From assembly GCF_003254575.1 (NCBI RefSeq), contig NZ_QJUA01000010.1, forward strand, positions 62,001 through 126,000: a stretch of DNA of 64,000 bases, in the 5' to 3' direction. The position numbers and the translations under genes are program-made. Below, piece after piece: positions 39,563 to 49,333 of this stretch. Every line of letters starts with the position of its first letter. Within the stretch, counting starts at the first letter, position 1. The stretch comes from Mycobacterium kyogaense (GTDB lineage: Bacteria > Actinomycetota > Actinomycetes > Mycobacteriales > Mycobacteriaceae). The notes below the pieces were generated by a model. That model had not been told where the DNA came from. It searched no databases and saw only the letters and a program-made list of their open reading frames with translations.

Positions 39563-40341
39563 GTGATCCAGTCGGGCTGGGCGTCGGCATCGACAGCGGA
39601 GAAGTCTTTGTGCGCGAGACCGGCGATGGTGCCACCGTCGACGACGAACTCCGCACCGGTCGAGTAGCTCGACTCGTCGCTGGCCAGATAGACCACCAGA
39701 TTGCTGACCTCGACGGGCTGGGCGATGCGCCCCAGCGCGGTGGTGAAGATGTCCTCGGGCACCCAGTCCGCCATCGGCGTCTTGACCAATCCGGGATGCA
39801 CCGAGTTCACCCGGATGCCGAACGGCCCCAGTTCCAGCGCAGTGGATTTGGTCAGGCCGCGCACCGCGAATTTGGTGGCGGTGTATCCGTGGCAGGCGAT
39901 CGTGCCGGCCATTCCCTCGATCGAGGAGATGTTGATGATCGATCCGCGGCCCGCCGCCTTCATGGGTCCTGCGGCGGCGCGGATGCCCAGGAATACGCCG
40001 GTGAGATTGATATCGAGGATGCGCTGCCACTCGGCCATGTCGTAATCCTCGATCGTGCCGATGTTCAAGATCCCGGCGTTGTTGACCAGGACGTCGAGCG
40101 AGCCGAATGCGTCCTGCGCGGTGGCCACCGCCGCGCGCCAGTCGTTCGGATCGGTGACGTCGAGGTGCACGTAGCGCGCATCGTCGCCGAGCTCTGCCGC
40201 GACCCGTTCGCCCTCGGCGTCGAGGATGTCGCCGCACACCACCTTGGCGCCGTGGGCAACCATCTGCCGCGCGTGTGAGGCGCCCATCCCGCGGGCGGCT
40301 CCGCTGATGAGGGCGACCTTGCCGGCCAATCGCGCTGTCAT
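39559..40341 (-). CDS. short-chain dehydrogenase/reductase, FabG3/hydroxysteroid dehydrogenase-like
   Basis: 260 residues, ATG 40341. Classical SDR: cofactor loop SGAARGMGASHA, VVCGDILD (Asp after strand 2, favouring NAD(H)), NNAG at 87-90, and catalytic Ser140, Tyr153, Lys157. Length and pattern agree with 20-beta/3-alpha-hydroxysteroid dehydrogenases such as mycobacterial FabG3. Steroid or other hydroxy-ketone substrates are plausible. Divergent from the next SDR gene with 131 bp between starts. Confidence 0.88.
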   Translation of the reverse strand: MTARLAGKVALISGAARGMGASHARQMVAHGAKVVCGDILDAEGERVAAELGDDARYVHLDVTDPNDWRAAVATAQDAFGSLDVLVNNAGILNIGTIEDYDMAEWQRILDINLTGVFLGIRAAAGPMKAAGRGSIINISSIEGMAGTIACHGYTATKFAVRGLTKSTALELGPFGIRVNSVHPGLVKTPMADWVPEDIFTTALGRIAQPVEVSNLVVYLASDESSYSTGAEFVVDGGTIAGLAHKDFSAVDADAQPDWIT

Positions 40342-40472
40342 GGTGTCTCCTGCTGAGGCGGTCGGTGGCGCTGAGCATTGTCACCATACAGATCGCGGCA
40401 GGTGGATGGTCGCGTTTCGCCGCACTGCCGATTCCCCGGCCCGCTCGGCGCCACGTCGGCCATACTGTGCCG

Positions 40473-41252
40473 GTGAACGGGCTTGCGGGGAAAGGGATTC
40501 TGGTCACAGGTGCCGCGTCGGGCATCGGTGAGGCCACCGTGCGGCGGTTGACGGCCGAAGGCGCGATCGTCGTGGGGCTGGACCTGGCTGCCTGCGAGTC
40601 ATCGGAGTTCGTGCGGGGCGACGTGCTCGATTCCGCGGCGCTCGACGCCGCGGTGCAGCGCGTCATCGAGGTGGCGGGCCGCCTCGACGGCGTCGTGCAC
40701 TCCGCGGGGGTGGGCGGTGGCGGACCGATCCATTTGGTGCCCGACGAGGAGTGGGACCGCGTCGTCGACGTCAACCTCAAGGGCACCTTCGTGGTGCTGC
40801 GCGCGGTGCTGGCCCAGATGATGACGCAGGATCGGGTGGACGGTGAACGTGGTGCGGTGGTGACGCTGTCCAGTGTCGAGGGCCTCGAGGGCACCGCGGG
40901 CGGCAGCGCCTACAACGCATCGAAGGGCGGTGTCGTCCTGCTGACGAAGAACGCGGCGATCGACTACGGGCCGAGCGGAATTCGCGCCAACGTGATCTGT
41001 CCCGGCTTCATCGAGACGCCGCTGTTCGAGTCGGTGATGGGCCTCGAGGGGATGGCAGGCCCGCGCGAGGGTGTGCGTCACGAGCACAAGCTGCGCAGGT
41101 TCGGTCGCCCCGACGAGATCGCCGCCGTCGCCGCGTTTCTGCTGTCGGCCGACGCGAGTTTCGTCAGCGGCCAGGCGATCGCGGTGGACGGCGGCTACAC
41201 GGCCGGGCGGGACCACCAGGTGACCGAGCTGATGGGCCTCGGCGAGCAGTGA
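40473..41252 (+). CDS. short-chain dehydrogenase/reductase
   Basis: 259 residues from GTG 40473; GTG 40467 is also possible and neither has a strong ribosome site. Classical SDR features: TGAASGIGEATV, VVGLDLA, HSAGVG, Ser133/134, Tyr147 and Lys151 (YNASK), PGFIETPL. A C-terminal GQAIAVDGGYTAG completes the fold. No clear substrate. The next gene is convergent after 10 nt. Confidence 0.85.
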   Translation: MNGLAGKGILVTGAASGIGEATVRRLTAEGAIVVGLDLAACESSEFVRGDVLDSAALDAAVQRVIEVAGRLDGVVHSAGVGGGGPIHLVPDEEWDRVVDVNLKGTFVVLRAVLAQMMTQDRVDGERGAVVTLSSVEGLEGTAGGSAYNASKGGVVLLTKNAAIDYGPSGIRANVICPGFIETPLFESVMGLEGMAGPREGVRHEHKLRRFGRPDEIAAVAAFLLSADASFVSGQAIAVDGGYTAGRDHQVTELMGLGEQ

Positions 41253-41262
41253 GGGCAGCCGA

Positions 41263-41616
41263 TCACCACACCACGGCGACAGCGGCCGCGGTGAGCGCCA
41301 GTAGGCCGACAGACAGGAACAGCCGGCGCGGCACGGGGTTTCCCGTCCGCCGTTGCCGAGCGTTGCCCATGCCGAGCACGCCGCCGAGGACGACGAGGAT
41401 GACGAGCTTCACGCCGATCTTCGGATAGTTCAGCTCGACCCCGGCCGGCCATGGCGCCGCCAGCGCGAGGCCGGTGAGCAGTGACACCAGCAGGCCGTAG
41501 TCCATCAACCGGGTGGTGACGAACCGGCGGGCCGCCGCCTCGGCGACCCACGCACCGAAAGTGACTGCGAAACCGACCAGGTGCAGCAAGACCACTACGG
41601 ACCGTAGTACTTCCAT
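41263..41616 (-). CDS. small four-helix membrane protein
   Basis: 117 residues with four hydrophobic segments: about 5-24, 38-58, 67-85 and 98-116. No catalytic or metal-binding motif is evident apart from a His in helix 1 (VVLLHLVGFAVTFGAWV), a pattern reminiscent of CopD/DUF2269-like or heme-associated four-helix proteins; that is only a resemblance. High isoleucine/leucine content, short loops, Arg-rich loop RQRRTG between helices 3 and 4. Function unknown. Confidence 0.75.
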   Translation of the reverse strand: MEVLRSVVVLLHLVGFAVTFGAWVAEAAARRFVTTRLMDYGLLVSLLTGLALAAPWPAGVELNYPKIGVKLVILVVLGGVLGMGNARQRRTGNPVPRRLFLSVGLLALTAAAVAVVW

Positions 41617-41656
41617 GCGGTGAGGCTACAACAGCCGGCGCCGACATCTCCTGCGA

Positions 41657-41905
41657 TCAGGTGGGCGGTGGGCCGACGGGCACCTGATAGCAGTTGGTGC
41701 CGCCGATACCCAGCACGTACACGGTGTCGCAGCGCTGGAAGGTACCGTCCGGCCCGGGCAGGGAATCGCAACGGCCACCGCCATTTCCGAACACCACCGC
41801 ATTGCTGCACGGTTGTGCTGCCGCCGGTCCCGCCGATACCACCGTCGCAAGACCCGCTCCGGCCAGCACTGCCGCCGCTCCCGCGATCATCCACTTGTTC
41901 GTCAT
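41657..41905 (-). CDS. small secreted cysteine-containing protein
   Basis: 82 residues if started at ATG 41905, which has AAGAAGGGG just upstream on the minus strand; longer starts add an Arg-rich lead. A clear Sec signal peptide: NKWM, hydrophobic core AGAAAVLAGAGLATVV, and AxA-type cleavage near AGPAAAQP. The mature part of about 50 residues has four Cys (PCSNA, RCDSL, RCDTV, NCYQV), giving two possible disulfides, and Gly-rich loops. Family unknown to me. Confidence 0.7.
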   Translation of the reverse strand: MTNKWMIAGAAAVLAGAGLATVVSAGPAAAQPCSNAVVFGNGGGRCDSLPGPDGTFQRCDTVYVLGIGGTNCYQVPVGPPPT

Positions 41906-42134
41906 GTCATGTCCCCTTCTTCGACTCCGCGCACTGACGCGGACCTGCCGGAGGACTGGCCCCTGCACCCGACCGCCGGCACATGACCCCTCGATTGTGC
42001 GCCCGCAACCGCCCGCTGCGCAGGCGATTTACGTCACGCTTTTCGTCAGGAGACGCTGGTGGCGGATTCATTGCGCCGACCGAGCTCCACCAGTTACGCT
42101 ACGCATCGTTGCGATATGGTGATCAGGAGGTCCC

Positions 42135-44099
42135 GTGACACGGACGGTGCACGCAGCCCGGCGATTCGACACGTCGACAGACGAGATCGCCGCCGCCCTT
42201 GCCGATGTCAGCATTCCCGCGCTGCTTCTGTCGATGGTGCATCTGACCGGTGACCCGCGCTTCATCCGCGACTTCGCTCAGGCGGGCCTGTTCCTCAACG
42301 AGATCCAGGGTTTCATGAGCGAGGAGGACAAGGCCCGCGCCCGGGCGGCTGCACTACCCGCGATCGTCGACTACCGCGACCGGGGCTGCCCACCCCTGCC
42401 GCCGCTGCCGGCCGACCTGGTGCGGGAGATGCTCGACTGGGCGGCCTGCGAACCCGTCGACGATGCCAACATCGGACTGGTTCTCGAGGAACTCGATCTC
42501 GAGGGCACCGACCCGCGCCGCCCCTCCTCCGTGGATCCCGATCGCGCGGCCGGCCGGCGTGTGCTGGTGATCGGCTGCGGCGAGTCGGGCATCCTGGCCG
42601 GAATCCGGCTGCAGCAAGCGGGAATTGCGTTCGAGATCATCGAGAAGAACGCCGGCCCGGGTGGGACGTGGTGGGAGAACCGCTATCCCGGTGCGCGGGT
42701 CGATGTCGCCAACCACCTCTACTGCTACAGCTTCGAACCCAGCAACCATTGGGACCACTTCTTCGCCGAGCAACCGGAGCTGGCTGCCTATTTCGCCGAC
42801 GTGATGGATCGGCACGGCCTGCGCGAGCACGTGCGATGGAACAGCGAAGTGACATCGGCACGGTGGGACGACGAGACCTCCACGTGGCGGGTCGAGGTGC
42901 GCACCGGCCAGGAGGTGTACACGCTGACCGCAGACGCCGTGATCACCGCGGTCGGTCAACTCAACCGGCCCGCACTGCCGGATCTCCCCGGTCGAGAGTC
43001 GTTCGCAGGACCGTCTTTTCACTCGGCGCGCTGGGACCACGACGTCGACCTCACGGGGCGGCGCGTCGCGCTGGTCGGCGCCGGCGCCAGCGGTTTCCAG
43101 ATCGCGCCCGCGATCGCCGACACGGTGGCCCAGGTGACCGTCTTCCAGCGCACCGCACAGTGGATGTTCCCGAATCCGACGTACCACGATCCGGTCCCCG
43201 ACGGCGCGCGCTGGGCGCTGGAGAACCTCCCCGGTTACGCCCGCTGGTACCGCTTCCTGTTGTTCTGGCCCGGCGCGGACAAGGGCCTCGACGCCGCCCG
43301 CGTCGACCCCGGCTATCCCGATCAGCAGCATGCGGTCAGCGAGATCAACGCGTTGGCGCGCATGATGTTCACCGAGTGGATCACGTCGCAGGTCGGTGAC
43401 GACCAGGAATTGCTGGCCCGGGTGCTGCCCGACTATCCGGCGACCGCCAAACGGACCCTGCAGGACAACGGCAGCTGGCTCGGCACCCTGAAACGGCCGA
43501 ATGTCTCACTGGTCCGCACACCACTGCAGGAGGTGACCCCCCACGGTGTCGTGACCACCGACGGCACCGCCTACGACGCTGATGTGATCGTGTACGCCAC
43601 AGGGTTTCACGCCACCGAGGTGCTGATGCCGATGACGGTCACCGGCCGCGACGGGGCGGACCTGCACGAGGTGTGGGGACAGCGACCACACGCCTACCTC
43701 GGCATCACGGTGCCGGGCTTCCCGAACTTCTTCATGACCTACGGTCCCGGAACGCATCTGGCGCACGGCGGCAGCCTGATCATGCACTCGGAACTGCAGA
43801 TGCGCTACATCAACGCCTGCCTCGCCCATCTGATCGACCGCGGAGCGCGTGCCATGGAGCCTTTGCCCGAGCCGACCCAGGACTGGCACCGACGCACACA
43901 GGAGCGCATCACCGCGACGGTGTGGGCGCACCCGGCTGTCGAGCACTCCTACTTCAAGACCAGCAGCGGGGAGATCCACACCGTGAGCCCATGGCGCCTC
44001 TGCGAATATCACGACGCCGTGGCCGAACCCGAGTTCAGCCACTTCCGCATCGACGCCGACGGCGACGACGCATCCCACGACCACGATGGGGCGGCCTGA
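42135..44099 (+). CDS. Baeyer-Villiger monooxygenase of the long (HAPMO-like) class
   Basis: 654 residues, GTG 42135 with a perfect AGGAGG 5 nt before. An N-terminal helical extension of about 130 residues precedes the FAD domain (VLVIGCGESGILAGIRL), then GGTWWENRYPGARVDVAN, the BVMO fingerprint FAGPSFHSARWD at 290-301, and the NADPH site VALVGAGASGFQIAP. The extension is typical of 4-hydroxyacetophenone monooxygenase and related enzymes. The following alcohol dehydrogenase starts 1 nt after the stop, so an alcohol-to-ketone-to-ester route is plausible. Confidence 0.88.
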   Translation: MTRTVHAARRFDTSTDEIAAALADVSIPALLLSMVHLTGDPRFIRDFAQAGLFLNEIQGFMSEEDKARARAAALPAIVDYRDRGCPPLPPLPADLVREMLDWAACEPVDDANIGLVLEELDLEGTDPRRPSSVDPDRAAGRRVLVIGCGESGILAGIRLQQAGIAFEIIEKNAGPGGTWWENRYPGARVDVANHLYCYSFEPSNHWDHFFAEQPELAAYFADVMDRHGLREHVRWNSEVTSARWDDETSTWRVEVRTGQEVYTLTADAVITAVGQLNRPALPDLPGRESFAGPSFHSARWDHDVDLTGRRVALVGAGASGFQIAPAIADTVAQVTVFQRTAQWMFPNPTYHDPVPDGARWALENLPGYARWYRFLLFWPGADKGLDAARVDPGYPDQQHAVSEINALARMMFTEWITSQVGDDQELLARVLPDYPATAKRTLQDNGSWLGTLKRPNVSLVRTPLQEVTPHGVVTTDGTAYDADVIVYATGFHATEVLMPMTVTGRDGADLHEVWGQRPHAYLGITVPGFPNFFMTYGPGTHLAHGGSLIMHSELQMRYINACLAHLIDRGARAMEPLPEPTQDWHRRTQERITATVWAHPAVEHSYFKTSSGEIHTVSPWRLCEYHDAVAEPEFSHFRIDADGDDASHDHDGAA

Positions 44100-44100
44100 G

Positions 44101-45126
44101 ATGCGCGCGGTCGTCGTCGACCCGGGCGGCACGGTGCGTGTCGAAGACCGTCGGGACCCGGTGCTGCCCGGACCCGACGGCGCCGTCATCGAGGTCACCG
44201 CGACCGCGATCTGCGGGTCCGATCTGCACTTCCTCGAAGGGCACTACCCGATGGCCGAGCCGGTGTCGGTCGGCCACGAGGCCGTCGGCGTCGTGCGCGA
44301 GATCGGTTCGGACGTCACGAGTGTCGCGATCGGAGACCGGGTGCTGGTGTCCTCGGTCGCCGGTTGCGGGCGCTGCGCAGGATGTGCGACCTCCGACCCG
44401 GTTCGCTGCGTGGCAGGACCGCAGATCTTCGGCGCGGGCGTCCTCGGCGGCGCGCAGGCCGATCTGATGGCCGTCCCTGCCGCCGACTTCCAGCTGCTGC
44501 GCATCCCCGAAGGTATCGACACCGAGGCGGCACTGCTTCTGACCGACAATCTCGCAACCGGGTGGGCGGCGGCCCGCCGCGCGGACATCCCGGTCGGCGG
44601 CACCGTCGCAGTCATCGGCGCAGGCGCTGTCGGCCAGTGCGCCATCCGCAGCGCGTTGTTCCTCGGCGCAGCACGGGTTTTCGCGATCGACCCGGTGGAG
44701 TATCGACGTGACCGGGCCGCGCTGGCCGGCGCCACCCCGGCACCGCCGCCTGCGGCAGCCACCGTCATGGAGGCGACGAACGGCCTGGGCGCGGACGCGG
44801 TGATCGACGCGGTCGGCACCGACACCACACTCGACGACGCGATCACCGCCGTGCGGGTCGGCGGCACGGTGTCGGTCGTCGGGGTGCACGATCTGCAGCC
44901 GTACCCGTTCCCGGCGCTCCTGGGGCTGCTGCGCAGTCTGACGATCCGGTTGACGACGGCGCCGGTGCAGCAGACGTGGCCGGAGTTGATCCCGCTGCTG
45001 CGCAGCGGCCGTCTCGACGTGCGTGGGATCTTCACCGCCACGATGCCGCTGACCGAGGCGGCGCAGGCCTACGCGGCCGCGATGTCGAAATCCGCGGGCC
45101 ACGTCAAGATCCACCTGGCGCCGTGA
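44101..45126 (+). CDS. zinc-dependent alcohol dehydrogenase (MDR family)
   Basis: 341 residues, ATG 44101. Catalytic zinc ligands in AICGSDLHF and GHEAVG, structural zinc Cys4 set in GCGRCAGCATSDPVRC, and the cofactor site VAVIGAGAVGQCAIRSA. The sequence resembles threonine/sorbitol-type dehydrogenases but the substrate is unknown. Directly downstream of the long BVMO gene and probably co-transcribed, it could supply the ketone for that enzyme. Converges on the sensor kinase gene with a 12-nt gap. Confidence 0.87.
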   Translation: MRAVVVDPGGTVRVEDRRDPVLPGPDGAVIEVTATAICGSDLHFLEGHYPMAEPVSVGHEAVGVVREIGSDVTSVAIGDRVLVSSVAGCGRCAGCATSDPVRCVAGPQIFGAGVLGGAQADLMAVPAADFQLLRIPEGIDTEAALLLTDNLATGWAAARRADIPVGGTVAVIGAGAVGQCAIRSALFLGAARVFAIDPVEYRRDRAALAGATPAPPPAAATVMEATNGLGADAVIDAVGTDTTLDDAITAVRVGGTVSVVGVHDLQPYPFPALLGLLRSLTIRLTTAPVQQTWPELIPLLRSGRLDVRGIFTATMPLTEAAQAYAAAMSKSAGHVKIHLAP

Positions 45127-45138
45127 TCGTTGCGCTTA

Positions 45139-46866
<1,728 letters not shown>

Positions 46867-46876
46867 TCACTGATTG

Positions 46877-47302
46877 TCATAAAGACCAGCGATCTTCTCC
46901 ACCGAAAACAAAATGCCTGCCCGTGACGTTCAGGGGCCTGATACGCACATAGTGGGACTTCTCCGTGATCGTCCACGGACGGAGGTTTGCTGTGTCGGCT
47001 TCCGCGAGCTCCTCGTCCGTTCGCAGGGACCGCGCGCTCCCCGTGACGATCACGCTCCACCCGTCGGTGACGGTGTGATCGTCGGCCTCGAACAGCACCG
47101 TGTTGTTGATCGCAGCGCTGACCAACTTCGTGCCCTCCGCAGTGCGGAACAGGATCGTGCGGTTCTGCACGGCGAAGTTCACCGGAAAGATCGACGGCTC
47201 GCCGTCGACGCTGGTGACGAGTCGACCGAGGGAGACACTTGCCAGACGGTCCCAGCATTCCGACGCGGCGAGCACCGACACGGGCGCGGTCTTGTGAGCC
47301 AT
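46877..47302 (-). CDS. pyridoxamine 5'-phosphate oxidase-family (FMN/F420 split barrel) protein
   Basis: 141 residues, ATG 47302. Split-barrel pattern: CWDRLASVSLGRLVTSVDGEPSIFPVNFAVQNRTILFRTAEGTKL, followed by VLFEADDHTVTDGWSVIVTGSAR. Similar small proteins occur in the DosR regulon of M. tuberculosis (Rv3129 type). The role may be flavin or F420-linked redox chemistry; no substrate is evident. Leads an operon with the sensor kinase, with a DosR-like palindrome 33 bp upstream of the start. Confidence 0.82.
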   Translation of the reverse strand: MAHKTAPVSVLAASECWDRLASVSLGRLVTSVDGEPSIFPVNFAVQNRTILFRTAEGTKLVSAAINNTVLFEADDHTVTDGWSVIVTGSARSLRTDEELAEADTANLRPWTITEKSHYVRIRPLNVTGRHFVFGGEDRWSL

Positions 47303-47335
47303 AGCGTGACGTTAGCCCCGCGGTGCCGCGACGAT

Positions 47336-47355
47336 ATGCGGTCCAAAGTCCTTTA
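47336..47355 (-). promoter_or_regulatory. DosR-type box upstream of the split-barrel/sensor kinase operon
   Basis: Minus-strand reading TAAAGGACTTTGGACCGCAT matches 13 of 20 positions of the consensus TTSGGGACTWWAGTCCCSAA by hand count, including the core GGACTTTG. It includes the stop codon of the upstream pyruvate-kinase-like gene and ends 33 bp before the ATG at 47302. Confidence 0.6.
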
Positions 47356-49215
47356 TTTCAGGGAATTCTGCGTATCCGACGGGTACCACGAATGCAGCTG
47401 CGGCAGCAGAGCGTTCTTCTTGCAGTGGTGCTCGGCCATCCTGCTGAGAATGTCGTCGAGTACCACCACGGCGTCTTCGACATGGGCACCCTTGTTCAGC
47501 ATGACGCACTCGGCACGCTCGCCCAGCGCGGCATCGCTGATCTCGGCGCGCGACGGCAACCCACTCTTGGCGAGCTGCTCGAGGACCTGGGTCGCCCAGA
47601 TCACCGGCAGGTGCGCCGCCTCGCACAGCCACAGGATCTCCTCCTGTAGTTCGGCCAACCGCTCGTAACCTGCCTCCACTGCGAGGTCACCACGCGCGAT
47701 CATCACCCCCAGCAACGGTCGGCGCATCGCCACCGCGAGCAGCTCGGGCAACTGCTCGAATGCGCGCCGGGTCTCGATTTTGAGCACCACGCCGACGCCG
47801 TGCCCGTCGAGGCGATCGAGCGCGTCGTGGAGCGCTCGCACGTCGGCGGGCTCCTGGACGAACGACATTTCGACCACGTCGGCGATGTCCACCACGGTGA
47901 TCAGATCGCGGACGTCCTTGGCGGTCAACGCAGACACCGGCAGCCGCGTATCGGGCAGGTTGATTCCCTTGCCCGATCTCAGTTTCGACCCGGTCCGCGC
48001 TGCGCGGTCGATGCGCACCTGCAGCGCGTCGGACGTCGCCGCGACGATGGTGGCACCGATACGGCCGTCGTCGAAGAACACGCGTTGTCCGACACGCGCG
48101 TGAATGAAGACGTCGGGCAGCGTGCAGCCGATCCGCCCGGCGTCGGGCGGCACGGGCGCGCAGTCTTCGACCACCGACACGGTGTCGCCGGGCCGCAGCA
48201 TCAGATACTGCTCCCGTGGGGGCAGCGCGCCGATCTCGGTCGGGTCGTCGACCCCGTCCACCCGCACCACCGTCCCGGTCGCGAGGTACGCCGTTCGGTC
48301 CGAGCAGACCACCGCCCCGTGGCGGTAGACGACATCGGCCACCGTCAGACTCCGTGTCGCACCGCGGGTGTCCCGAACGGTGAGTACCTCGCCGGCCTGG
48401 CGTCGCGTCAGCCACTCGCCCGACACGGTGACGACCGTCATGCCGGGTTCGGGCGCGGGCGCCGCGCCGTCTGCCGCGGTGAACCAGGCGCGGGCCGGCG
48501 CCACGACGTGCCCGAACGCGTCCCGATGAGGTCGCAGCTTCACCACTGCCGGACCCGGCGTGAGCGGTCCGGTACGCAGCTTGGGACCGGCCAGGTCCAT
48601 GGCGATCCGACAGCTGCGGCCGGTCGCAGCACTGGCGGCACGCACGTGTTCGGCCATCGCGCGCCAGGCGGCGGGATCGTCGTGCGCACAGTTGATCCGG
48701 GCGACGTCCATGCCGCGGCGCACCAGCCGCTCGACCAGATCAGCATCGGTGGCCGCTTCCGACGGCAGCGTGACCATGATGCGGGTCTCCCGCATGGACG
48801 GGGTCGGCCCCAGTAACGCGGCGGTCCGGCTGGTCAGCAGCTCCCACCCCTGGTCGGCATCCACCGCCGACGGCGTTGGTGGACACCACGATTCATCGAG
48901 CATCGCCAGCAGGGCCGCACGGACGCGACGCAGGCTCGCTTCCACGTGGGACTCACTGCGGCCCAGTGACGACAGCCCGAAATTGGCCAGCCGGTGTTGA
49001 ACGCCGCGCAGATCCACGCCTCGAATCGCCCAGTAGTGCGCGAGGTTGCGCACACTTGACTGATACGTCTCTGCCGCGGCATCGATCCGCTCCGACCACT
49101 GTGTCTCGGCGTCCGCGAGCCGCTCGAGCAGCTGATCGAGGTGCTCCACCAGGCGCGCCCATTCCGCCTCGGTGTCACCCCCGGCCGCCACCCTCGGATC
49201 CCGATGTTCCGACAT
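47353..49215 (-). CDS. pyruvate-kinase-like protein with N-terminal extension and no C-terminal domain
   Basis: 620 residues from ATG 49215. The first 135 residues are a helical extension. Pyruvate-kinase signatures follow: RINCAHDDPAAW (normally NFSHG), MDLAGPKLRTG at 206-216, then a long interrupted B-domain region, KGINLPDTRLPVSALTAKD, the catalytic-Lys motif VVLKIET, metal-binding GVMIARGDLAVEAG, and IWATQVLEQL. It ends shortly after AECVMLNKGAHVEDAV, so the regulatory C-domain is absent. It could make ATP from phosphoenolpyruvate or act as a sensor. Shares its upstream region, with two DosR-like boxes, with the hydrogenase operon. Confidence 0.8.
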   Translation of the reverse strand: MSEHRDPRVAAGGDTEAEWARLVEHLDQLLERLADAETQWSERIDAAAETYQSSVRNLAHYWAIRGVDLRGVQHRLANFGLSSLGRSESHVEASLRRVRAALLAMLDESWCPPTPSAVDADQGWELLTSRTAALLGPTPSMRETRIMVTLPSEAATDADLVERLVRRGMDVARINCAHDDPAAWRAMAEHVRAASAATGRSCRIAMDLAGPKLRTGPLTPGPAVVKLRPHRDAFGHVVAPARAWFTAADGAAPAPEPGMTVVTVSGEWLTRRQAGEVLTVRDTRGATRSLTVADVVYRHGAVVCSDRTAYLATGTVVRVDGVDDPTEIGALPPREQYLMLRPGDTVSVVEDCAPVPPDAGRIGCTLPDVFIHARVGQRVFFDDGRIGATIVAATSDALQVRIDRAARTGSKLRSGKGINLPDTRLPVSALTAKDVRDLITVVDIADVVEMSFVQEPADVRALHDALDRLDGHGVGVVLKIETRRAFEQLPELLAVAMRRPLLGVMIARGDLAVEAGYERLAELQEEILWLCEAAHLPVIWATQVLEQLAKSGLPSRAEISDAALGERAECVMLNKGAHVEDAVVVLDDILSRMAEHHCKKNALLPQLHSWYPSDTQNSLK

Positions 49216-49258
49216 GGCACAACGGTATCGGCGACCGGTTACCGACCGATGAACGAGG

Positions 49259-49278
49259 ATAAGGACTTTCGGCCCCAC
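49259..49278 (+). promoter_or_regulatory. DosR-type box 1 upstream of the hydrogenase operon
   Basis: ATAAGGACTTTCGGCCCCAC agrees with the DosR consensus at 14 of 20 positions by hand count, including the typical GGACTTTCGGCCC core. It lies in the 118-bp divergent region between the pyruvate-kinase-like gene and the hydrogenase genes, so it may control both. Confidence 0.65.
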
Positions 49279-49281
49279 ATT

Positions 49282-49301
49282 CACAGGACCGAAGCCCTGA
49301 T
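49282..49301 (+). promoter_or_regulatory. DosR-type box 2 upstream of the hydrogenase operon
   Basis: CACAGGACCGAAGCCCTGAT matches about 12 of 20 consensus positions. Its first base is 23 bp after that of box 1, close to two helical turns, which is compatible with cooperative binding. It ends 32 bp before the first hydrogenase ATG. Confidence 0.5.
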
Positions 49302-49333
49302 CATCGACGCTGCAGGGGGCGCACGATGACAGC

